A stretch of 12,438 nucleotides of DNA, from assembly GCA_013140785.1 (NCBI GenBank), contig JABFRZ010000271.1, positions 1 through 12,438 of the forward strand. Reading direction: 5' to 3'. This document shows positions 6,069 through 12,438 of the stretch, piece by piece. Each line of letters opens with the position of its first letter. Positions within the stretch are counted from its first letter, which is position 1. The notes under the pieces are model-generated. The model ran no database searches. It was not told the DNA's origin and saw nothing but the letters and a program-made list of their open reading frames with translations. A program made the translations under genes and the position numbers. Source of the stretch: Planctomycetota bacterium. GTDB taxonomy: Bacteria; Planctomycetota; UBA1135; GCA-002686595.

Positions 6069-7733
6069 ATGAACCTGAATCGATGCACTTGGCTCGCTGG
6101 GGCGCTGCTGCCGTTGCTCACGAGCACGGGAGGTGCTCAGACGATCACGGTCGACATCGAGGATGCGAGCATCTTCGATGTCGACCCGGACACGGCGACC
6201 GTCGCCGATCTTCCCGGGCCGGACGGCCACATCTCCTTCGGCGAAGCGATGGTCGCTTCCAACAACACGCCCGGCCGGCAAACGGTTGCCTTCGCCATCC
6301 CGACCAGCGAATGGACGCACTATCCGGAGTGGTACCCCGGGCGAGCCGTGATTGTCGGCTGGGTGCCCAACATGAGCGCCAACGACGAAGTGACGATCGA
6401 CGGCACGACGCAGACGGCCTTCACGGGCGACACCAACCCGAACGGCTGGGAAGTCCAGTGCCTGACGGAGTTATTCTTCGCGGCCGACAACTGCACGGTT
6501 ACCGGCTTGCACGGCACCGCGCTCTGGATCGAGGGGTCCAACGGCGTCGTCCAGGACAACAGCGGTATGAGCATCCATCTCTACGCCGGTTACGGCAGCT
6601 CCGGCAACGGCTCCGGCACGCGGGTGGAGGGCAACACGGGCGGCGGTTTTCTCGTCATCGACCAATCGAGCGACAACGTCGTGGTGGGCAACACGTTCGA
6701 TCGGGTGCGCCTCGGCGGATATGTGGCCGGTGGGTTTCTGGCCGTGAACAACCGGATCGGCGGGCCGACGATCGCCGAACGCAATTACATCATCGGCACA
6801 GGCACCTGGACCAGCCACGGCGTCCCCGGCGGCTTCGCGCTTGAGATCGTCGACGCGACCGACACGGTCATCGAGAACAACCAGATCGGGACCTCGCTCG
6901 ACGGCATGAACATCGGCCACCCCGCCTCGATAGCCGGGATCCTGATCGATGGCGAGAACCACAACACAATCATTCGCGACAACCGGATCGCCGGGGTCCT
7001 CGCGTGGGTTCTCCCCCCTCACGCCCCCGCATACCAAATCGGAGCGGCGATTCGCATCGGAGGCTCCGGCTCGGGCCTAGAGATCGTCGGCAACAAGATC
7101 GGGTTGAATGCCCTCGATCAGCCGGTGCTAGGCAGCATCACCGGGATCGAGACGTTGCACTGGTGGAACCCCAACGGGGTTCAGAATGTCGTTATCGGAG
7201 GCTCGGCCCCGGGCAAAGGCAACGAGATTGCGGGGCACTTGGGCTCGGGCATCAGCGTGGCCAACACGTTCTCCGGAGTTCACATCACGGGCAACTCGAT
7301 CCACGACAACGGCGGCTTGGGCATCGACTTGATCACCGGTATGTTCCAAGCCGGCGTCACGCCCAACGACCTCCTCGATACCGACACCGGCGGCAACCGC
7401 CTGCAGAACTTCCCGGTGATCAAAGGCGCGATGCGCACAGCCGGAGGCGTGCTCGTGCGCGGCGAACTCGCATCCGAGGCCCTGCGTACCTACACGATCG
7501 ACTCCTACGCGAGTCCGAGCATCGACCCGAGCGGCTTTGGCGAGGGCGCGCGGTTCCTCGGCTCGACCTCGGTCGCGACGAATGCCCAGGGTCGCGCTAC
7601 CTTCCAGGCGAGCCTCGCGAACGCCGTTCCTGCGGGCTGGTTCGTGACCGCCACGGCCACGGACCTCGAACGCGGAGACACATCCGAGTTCTCGGCCGGC
7701 AGGCGGCTGGCGCAGGCCTTCAAGGTGCCCTGA
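6069..7733 (+). CDS. Exported right-handed parallel beta-helix repeat protein
   Basis: 554 residues from ATG at 6069, preceded by purine-rich AAGAAAGAGA with 8 nt spacing. The signal peptide is residues 1 to about 23 (WLAGALLPLLTSTGGAQ). Residues 25-80 resemble the CSLREA-type entry domain (GPDGHISFGEAMVASNNTPG, 50-69). Residues about 100-420 are beta-helix (PbH1) coils rich in Asn-x-Ile/Val-x-Gly turns: VVVGNTF (204-210), VNNRIGG (226-232), ENNQIGTS (269-276), IRDNRIAG (302-309), VGNKIG (340-345), ITGNSIHDNGGLGIDL (406-421). After DTDTGGNRLQNFPVI comes a final beta-domain ending FVTATATDLERGDTSEF, the usual companion of such helices. In carbohydrate-active families this fold binds or cleaves polysaccharides, but no catalytic set can be assigned here. 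No membrane anchor or sorting signal seen. The upstream scar suggests it once had its own divergent sigma gene. Confidence 0.9.
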   Translation: MNLNRCTWLAGALLPLLTSTGGAQTITVDIEDASIFDVDPDTATVADLPGPDGHISFGEAMVASNNTPGRQTVAFAIPTSEWTHYPEWYPGRAVIVGWVPNMSANDEVTIDGTTQTAFTGDTNPNGWEVQCLTELFFAADNCTVTGLHGTALWIEGSNGVVQDNSGMSIHLYAGYGSSGNGSGTRVEGNTGGGFLVIDQSSDNVVVGNTFDRVRLGGYVAGGFLAVNNRIGGPTIAERNYIIGTGTWTSHGVPGGFALEIVDATDTVIENNQIGTSLDGMNIGHPASIAGILIDGENHNTIIRDNRIAGVLAWVLPPHAPAYQIGAAIRIGGSGSGLEIVGNKIGLNALDQPVLGSITGIETLHWWNPNGVQNVVIGGSAPGKGNEIAGHLGSGISVANTFSGVHITGNSIHDNGGLGIDLITGMFQAGVTPNDLLDTDTGGNRLQNFPVIKGAMRTAGGVLVRGELASEALRTYTIDSYASPSIDPSGFGEGARFLGSTSVATNAQGRATFQASLANAVPAGWFVTATATDLERGDTSEFSAGRRLAQAFKVP

Positions 7734-7881
7734 TCCCTTCTGCCCACACCCGGGGTCACGCGGTCCTCGGTTCCGGCCGCGGGCCCGGACTGACGACTCC
7801 CGCCCGCGCCTCGAGTTCGCGCTGGCGGGCTCGACCCGACGCGGGCCTCTCGCGCAGTGGCACTGCCCGTGAGAAGCCCTC

Positions 7882-7902
7882 CAGGGTGTGCTCCTGACCC
7901 TG
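7882..7902 (+). other. Small hairpin in the gap before the peroxidase gene
   Basis: CAGGGT (7882-7887) pairs with ACCCTG (7897-7902) around a 9-nt loop, 31 bp before the peroxidase ATG at 7934. A weak 6-bp stem without a T-run. It could affect the leader of the peroxidase mRNA or be chance. The rest of the 200-bp gap (7734-7933) shows only GC-rich sequence, including a 10-mer CCGTGAGAAG (7869-7878) that also occurs at 3804-3813. Confidence 0.2.
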
Positions 7903-7933
7903 TGCTTCCCCTCCCACCCGAATGAGATGCGTC

Positions 7934-9313
7934 ATGAAGCCCGCCGCTCTGATCGGAATCGTCCCCGCTCCGCTCCTCGTCTTCCTCGGCTTCGGCGGCC
8001 ACCCCGGTGACGGCGAGAGGCGCAACCCCGTGCAGCCTGCTAGGGACGAGGACTTCTTCCAACCCCCTCCCGAGCGAGTGGAGCTCGGCCGGTTGCTCTA
8101 CTTCGACAAGATCCTGAGCGGCAACCGGAACATGTCCTGCGCGACGTGCCACTCGCCGATCGTGGCGACGACCGACGGCCTGTCGATCAACATCGGAACG
8201 GGCGGACGCGGACTCTCGGTGCTGCGCGACGCCGGCACGTTGCCGCTCGCGCCGATCGATCCGGTCGAGCGCGGCCAGCGCAACATGCCGCCCCTGTTCA
8301 ACCTTGGCCACAAGGACTTCGTGCGCCTGTTCTGGGACGGCCGCATCTCCGTGGATCCTGCGGCTCCTCAGGGCTTCCGCAGTCCAGCGGGCGCGGAGCT
8401 CCCCAATGGATTCGAGCACCTCATCGAGGCCATCTCGATCTTCGCGCCGACCGAGCGACAGGAGATGACCGGAGAGGCCGGGACGAACGAACTCGCCAAT
8501 GCCGCCCTGAGCGCACCCTTCACGGGCGTCTGGGATGGACTGCTCGTTCGGCTCCGGGCGATCCCCGAGTACCTCGACCTCTTCTCCCGGGCCTTCCCGG
8601 AGCTCGGGGGGGACCCCGATGCGTTCACGATCGTCCACGTCGGCAAGGCGGTCGGTGCGTTCCAAGCCGTTGCCTTTCGCTCCGACGACAGCCCCTTCGA
8701 CCGCTACCTGCGCGGAGACCGCTCTGCTCTGAGCCCGGAGGCCGTCTCGGGCATGAGAGTCTTCTACGACAGGGCGCGCTGCGCCGCGTGCCACTCCGGC
8801 ACCTTCCAGACCGATCTCGGGTTCCACGCCATCGGCGTGCCGCAGATCGGTCCGGGGTTTGGAGGCGTCGGCTACGCGGGACGCGAGGACTACGGGCGCG
8901 AGCTCGTCAGCGGAGATCGCGGCGACCGCTATCGCTTTCGCACGCCCTCGCTGCGCAACGTCGCGCTCACCGGTCCGTGGGGCCACGACGGCTTCTTCAA
9001 TTCTCTCGAGGGCATGGTCCGACATCACCTCGACCCGCATTCCTCGCTCTACCACGCCGACCCGACGCAGCGCGTGCTACCGCCGCGGTCCGACCTCGAC
9101 GAAATCGACCTCGTCGCCTTCGACGACCCTGCGACGACCAACGCGATCGCGCGCCGTATCGAGCTCGCGCCTCGACACTTGAGCGATGGGGAAGTGGCCG
9201 ACCTGCTCGCGTTCATGCACGCGCTGACGGATCCGCGGGCGCTCGACCTACGCAAGACGGTGCCCCAGCGAGTCCCGAGTGGCCTGCCACTGGCGGAGAT
9301 CAGGGAACCGTGA
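7934..9313 (+). CDS. Di-haem cytochrome c peroxidase (CcpA/MauG family), exported
   Basis: 459 residues from ATG at 7934. An in-frame ATG at 7922 would add MRCV; 7934 gives a cleaner signal sequence (hydrophobic about 3-21). Two c-haem sites are present: CATCH (69-73) and CAACH (283-287), the defining pair of bacterial di-haem peroxidases. Other family marks are LGRLLYFDKILSGNRNMSCA (51-70), the GTGGRGL glycine loop (88-94), NMPPLFNLG (117-125), FRTPSLRNVALTGPWGHDG (335-353) and the C-terminal HLSDGEVADLLAFMHALTD (415-433). Classical CcpA enzymes are about 320-350 residues; the extra length is mainly at 75-180 between the haems and in the tail. The product should act in the periplasm, reducing hydrogen peroxide with electrons from small c-type proteins or oxidising a partner as in MauG. 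It converges on ppk with 42 bp between stops. A 76-bp piece has a second copy at 5553-5628. Confidence 0.92.
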   Translation: MKPAALIGIVPAPLLVFLGFGGHPGDGERRNPVQPARDEDFFQPPPERVELGRLLYFDKILSGNRNMSCATCHSPIVATTDGLSINIGTGGRGLSVLRDAGTLPLAPIDPVERGQRNMPPLFNLGHKDFVRLFWDGRISVDPAAPQGFRSPAGAELPNGFEHLIEAISIFAPTERQEMTGEAGTNELANAALSAPFTGVWDGLLVRLRAIPEYLDLFSRAFPELGGDPDAFTIVHVGKAVGAFQAVAFRSDDSPFDRYLRGDRSALSPEAVSGMRVFYDRARCAACHSGTFQTDLGFHAIGVPQIGPGFGGVGYAGREDYGRELVSGDRGDRYRFRTPSLRNVALTGPWGHDGFFNSLEGMVRHHLDPHSSLYHADPTQRVLPPRSDLDEIDLVAFDDPATTNAIARRIELAPRHLSDGEVADLLAFMHALTDPRALDLRKTVPQRVPSGLPLAEIREP

Positions 9314-9355
9314 GCGCGTCCGGGTGCGCGGCCGCGGATGCGTCCGTGAGCCTGT

Positions 9356-11545
9356 TCACGCCCGACGGGAGCGGGGCTCCTCGTCCGGCGGAGCGCGCCT
9401 GGCGCGTCGCGCGCCACGGCGGCGCTTGGTGTCGTCGGCCTTCGTCGGGCTCGGCTGCGCGCGCGTGAAGTGCTCGGAGTGGTGGTCGAGCAGCGCGCGC
9501 TGGCAGCGCAGGGGCTGCTTCTTGCCGGGCTCGATGAGCGCGTAGGAGCCGTCGGAGCGGAGCTGCCAGGCCTGCTGATTGTCGGCCAGCGGCAGCTCGA
9601 GCGCCTCGGCCAGGACGCGCGAGCGCAGCTCCTCGTCGAGGATCGGGAAGCACACCTCGAAGCGGCCCTGGAAGTTGCGCTCCATCCAGTCGGCACTCGA
9701 GCACCACACCTCCTCGTCGCCGTCGGCGAAGAAGTAGTAGACGCGCGAGTGCTCGAGGAAGCGGCCGACGATCGAGCGCACGCGGATGTTGTCCGAGACG
9801 CCCGGGATGCCGGGCTTCAGGCAGCAGATCCCGCGCACCAGGAGGTCGATCGAGACGCCGGCCTGTGAGGCTTCGTACAAGGCCTGGATGAGGCCCGCGT
9901 CACCGAGCGAGTTGAGGCGCGCGATGATGCGCGCCTTGCGCCCGGCGCGGGCGGCGTCCATCTCGCGCCCGATGCGTTCGAGCAACGCGCTCTTCAGCGT
10001 GAAGGGCGAGCGCAGCAGACACTTCAAGCGCGCCACGTGGCCGAGGCCGGTCAACTCCTGGAACAGCTTGTGGACGTCGGTGCCGATCTCGGGCCGCGCC
10101 GTGAGCAGGCCGAGGTCGGTGTAAGCGCGCGCCGTGCCCGGGTGATAGTTGCCGGTGCCGAGGTGCACGTAGCGTCGCAGGCGCCGGCCCTCGCGCCGCA
10201 CGATCAGGAGCATCTTGGCGTGCGCCTTGTACCCCACGATGCCGTACACCACGTTCGCGCCCGCCTCCTGCAGACGCGTGGCCAGGTCGATGTTGGCGGC
10301 CTCGTCGAAGCGCGCGCGCAGCTCGACCACCGCCGTGACCTCCTTGCCCGCGCGCGCCGCGTCGAGCAGCGCAGTGACCACCGGCGAGCCGACCTCGGTG
10401 CGGTACAGCGTCATCTTGATGGCGAGCACGTGCGGGTCTTCGGCCGCCTGGGCCAGCAGCTGCACCACCGGCGCGAAGGACTCGTAGGGATGGTGCAGCA
10501 GCACGTCGCCGCCGCGGATCACCTCGAACAGGTCGTTCGAGAGCTTCAGGCGCGCCTGGGTGCCGGGCACGAAGGGCGGGAACTTCAGGTCGGCCCGATC
10601 GACCAAGCCGTAGATCGTCGCCAGCCGGCCGAGGTTGACGGGACCTCCGACCCGGTACAGGTCCTCGGCCGCGAGGCCCACGTTCTGCAGCAGGAACTGC
10701 GCGATCTCCGGGCTGCAGGTCTCGGTCACCTCGAGGCGCACGGCTGCACCGAACTTGCGGTTGGGCAGCTCGCCTTGTAGCGCCTGCAGGAGATTGTCCA
10801 CTTCCTCCTCGTCCACCCATAGGTCGCTGTTGCGCGTGACGCGGAACTGGAAGCAGCCGGTCACGCTCATGCCGGGGAAGAGCTCGGCCGCGTGCTCGTG
10901 GATCACCGACGACAGCATCACGAAGGCGTGCTCGCGCCCAGTGTGGCCATCCATGCCGTCACGCGGCAGCGCGATCAGGCGCGGCAGCGAGCGCGGCACC
11001 TGCACGATCGCCACGCCGCTCTGACGGTGGAAGGCGTCCTTGCCCTCGACCGTCATGGCCACGCACAGGCCCTTGTTCAGGACGCGCGGAAAGGGGTGCG
11101 CCGGATCGAGACCGACCGGCGTCAGGATGGGCAGGACCTCGGTCAGGAAGTGGCGCTTGATCCAGCGCGCGTCTTCGGCTGTCCACGTTCCGCGTCGCAG
11201 GAGGTGGATGCCCTCGGTGGCCAGCGCCGGGAGCAGCTCCTCGTTGAGCACTCGATACTGCTCGGCCACCAGCTCGTGCGCGAGCACCGAGATGCGCCGC
11301 AGCGTCTCCTGCGGCGTCAGCCCGTCGGCCTGCAGCTGCTGCACGCCGTAGGTGACCTGCTCCTTGAGGCCCGCCGCGCGGATCTCGAAGAACTCGTCGA
11401 GGTTGGTGCTGCAGATCGTCAGGAAGCGCAGGCGCTCGAGCGGCGGCAGCTCGGGATCGCGCGCCTGGGCCAGCACGCGCCGGTTGAATTCGAGCAGCGC
11501 GAGCTCGCGGTTCAGGAACAGGCCGGGATCGGTGAGCTGGGGCAT
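9356..11545 (-). CDS. ppk1: Polyphosphate kinase 1
   Basis: 729 residues from ATG at 11545. Reversibly transfers the terminal phosphate of ATP to inorganic polyphosphate chains. The four PPK1 domains are visible in order: N-terminal helical domain (FLNRELALLEFNRRVL, 10-25; STNLDEFFEIRAAGL, 46-60), head domain (about 115-310), and two C-terminal phospholipase-D-like catalytic domains. Autophosphorylated His442 is in GYKAHAKM (438-445). The second catalytic His599 is in FLEHSRVYYF (596-605), followed by SSADWMERN (616-624). Other marks are IKMTLYRT (376-383), HLGTGNYHP (461-469) and DLLVRGICCLKPG (567-579). Length is usual for the family except for a basic tail of about 35 residues (695-729, KRRRGARRARRAPP) after the normal end. 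It follows the LpxH-like gene on the same strand with 91 bp between them, so they may be co-transcribed. No exopolyphosphatase gene is in view. Confidence 0.97.
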   Translation of the reverse strand: MPQLTDPGLFLNRELALLEFNRRVLAQARDPELPPLERLRFLTICSTNLDEFFEIRAAGLKEQVTYGVQQLQADGLTPQETLRRISVLAHELVAEQYRVLNEELLPALATEGIHLLRRGTWTAEDARWIKRHFLTEVLPILTPVGLDPAHPFPRVLNKGLCVAMTVEGKDAFHRQSGVAIVQVPRSLPRLIALPRDGMDGHTGREHAFVMLSSVIHEHAAELFPGMSVTGCFQFRVTRNSDLWVDEEEVDNLLQALQGELPNRKFGAAVRLEVTETCSPEIAQFLLQNVGLAAEDLYRVGGPVNLGRLATIYGLVDRADLKFPPFVPGTQARLKLSNDLFEVIRGGDVLLHHPYESFAPVVQLLAQAAEDPHVLAIKMTLYRTEVGSPVVTALLDAARAGKEVTAVVELRARFDEAANIDLATRLQEAGANVVYGIVGYKAHAKMLLIVRREGRRLRRYVHLGTGNYHPGTARAYTDLGLLTARPEIGTDVHKLFQELTGLGHVARLKCLLRSPFTLKSALLERIGREMDAARAGRKARIIARLNSLGDAGLIQALYEASQAGVSIDLLVRGICCLKPGIPGVSDNIRVRSIVGRFLEHSRVYYFFADGDEEVWCSSADWMERNFQGRFEVCFPILDEELRSRVLAEALELPLADNQQAWQLRSDGSYALIEPGKKQPLRCQRALLDHHSEHFTRAQPSPTKADDTKRRRGARRARRAPPDEEPRSRRA

Positions 11546-11636
11546 GAGTCCGAACCGCTGGCCCCATTATCCCGAGCGGCCCGGACGAGGGCCAGACGCG
11601 TCCGGCGGAGTTCGAGCCACAGAGCCCCAGCCCGCT

Positions 11637-12400
11637 CTACCGCGCTCCAACCGCGAGTGCCTCGGGCGCGCGCACGCGGCTGAGGCGCAGGATCGCCAGC
11701 TTGCCGTCGTGGTCCTCGGCCAGGGCCGTGCAGCTGTCCACCCAATCACCGTCGTTGCAGTACAGGACCCCGTCGATCTCGCGGATGGCGGCGTGATGGA
11801 CGTGGCCGCACACCACCCCGTCGAAGCCGCGCTGCTTGGCCTCGGCCGCGGCCGCGCGCTCGAAGCGCTCGACGTACGCGAGCGCGTCCTTCACGCGCCC
11901 CCTCAGATGGTCGGCCAGCGACCAGGGCGCGAGGCCGAACAGCCGCCGCGCGAGGTTCAGCCCGCCGTTGATCCATCGGCACGCGCGATAGGCCTGATCG
12001 CCGAGCAGCGTCAGCCAGCGCGCGTTGCGAATGCAGGCGTCGAAGCGATCGCCGTGCAGCACCAAGAGCTCGCGCCCGTCGGCCGTCGTGTGCGTGGCCT
12101 CTTCCTTGACCGCAATGCCGCCCAGCATCACTCCGGCGTAATCGCGCAGGAAAGCGTCGTGGTTCCCGGTCACGTACGTGACGCGCGTCCCGCCCGAGCT
12201 CTTCGCCAGGATCGACTGCAGCACGCGGTTGTGCTCGTCGTTCCAGTACCACGAGCGCTTCAGGTTCCAGCCGTCCACCACGTCGCCCACCAGGTACAGG
12301 TACTCCGAGCTGTACAGGTTCAGGAAGTGCAGCAAGAGGTCCGCGCGACAGGTGCGCGTCCCGAGGTGCACGTCCGAGATCCAGATGGAGCGCCACTTCC
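11637..12400 (-). CDS. LpxH-like metallophosphatase (UDP-2,3-diacylglucosamine diphosphatase family), 5' partial
   Basis: Calcineurin-like phosphoesterase with all metal motifs: SDVH at 12366-12377, GDVVD, GNHDAF, HGDRFD and GHVHHA. The subfamily (COG2908) is marked by DGWNLKRSWYWNDEHNRVLQ and LYCNDGDWVDSCTAL. Relatives cut the pyrophosphate of UDP-2,3-diacylglucosamine in lipid A synthesis. This subgroup is related to but distinct from classical LpxH and its substrate is not always proven, so I give no symbol. A GTG at 12371 falls inside the DxH motif (the Val of SDVH) and cannot be the real start, because KWRSIWISDVH continues upstream in frame. From 12401 outward the sequence is a fold-back copy of 12310-12347, so the true first residues are missing. 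Lipid A-type chemistry fits an outer membrane. Confidence 0.9.
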
Positions 12401-12438
12401 CGCGCGGACCTCTTGCTGCACTTCCTGAACCTGTACAG
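12310..12438. repeat. Perfect 38-bp inverted repeat at right window edge
   Basis: Arm 12310-12347 is the exact reverse complement of arm 12401-12438, with a 53-bp spacer. The outer arm ends exactly at the last base. The inner arm is genuine coding sequence of the phosphatase (ADLLLHFLNLYS), so the outer arm is best read as a fold-back artefact of assembly or amplification rather than genomic sequence. Confidence 0.9.

Noticed and set aside
7882..7902. Rho-independent terminator of the beta-helix gene
   Set aside because: Only a 6-bp stem, no T-run after it, and about 150 bp beyond the stop codon.
7505..9055. 516-codon minus-strand open frame opposite the peroxidase gene
   Set aside because: Long antisense frames are normal in high-GC genes. 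The protein is low-complexity and rich in Arg/Glu/Ala with no motif, whereas the plus strand carries two haem sites and a family-wide match.
11352..12428. 358-codon plus-strand open frame opposite ppk1 and the phosphatase
   Set aside because: Shadow of two well-supported genes; it also runs into the artefactual fold-back at the right end.

Overview
The window suggests a high-GC Gram-negative bacterium, most likely a planctomycete. The main clue is an ECF sigma factor of the type encoded with a membrane Ser/Thr kinase carrying TPR repeats, next to exported repeat proteins (HAF type and parallel beta-helix). That pattern is typical of Planctomycetota and also occurs in Acidobacteriota. The lineage call is inference from gene content only.

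Layout, left to right. (1) 2-466 (+): 3' part of a SixA-type phosphohistidine phosphatase, cut by the window edge. (2) 488-3190 and 3180-3737 (both -): membrane Ser/Thr kinase with TPRs and its ECF sigma factor, overlapping by 11 bp; the sigma gene is transcribed first. (3) 3738-4065: divergent control region. (4) 4066-5526 (+): exported HAF-repeat protein. (5) 5527-6068: a non-coding scar holding a 76-bp copy of part of the peroxidase gene, an antisense 32-codon stump of a second ECF sigma gene, and sequence elements shared with region 3. (6) 6069-7733 (+): exported beta-helix protein. (7) 7934-9313 (+): exported di-haem peroxidase. (8) 9356-11545 (-): polyphosphate kinase 1. (9) 11637-12400 (-): LpxH-like metallophosphatase whose 5' end is lost at a 38-bp fold-back at the right edge.

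The central block (488-9313) looks like a regulated cell-surface module between ordinary metabolic genes. The sigma/kinase pair has the hallmarks of a phosphorylation-switched ECF sigma factor: a Thr where most ECFs have an acidic patch, no anti-sigma gene nearby, and a coupled kinase. The scar suggests that the beta-helix gene once had its own divergent sigma gene, so that two units of the form 'sigma <-| control region |-> exported repeat protein' stood in tandem and one has decayed. Both control regions carry GGAGTCTCA and a bipartite element TGACCGG-N13-GGCGCATG with identical spacing, 139 and 167 bp before the two exported-protein starts. This is the most interesting signal in the window.

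No tRNA, rRNA, CRISPR array or complete mobile element was seen. Both window edges show fold-back inverted repeats, which suggests that this is a whole metagenomic contig with artefactual ends.
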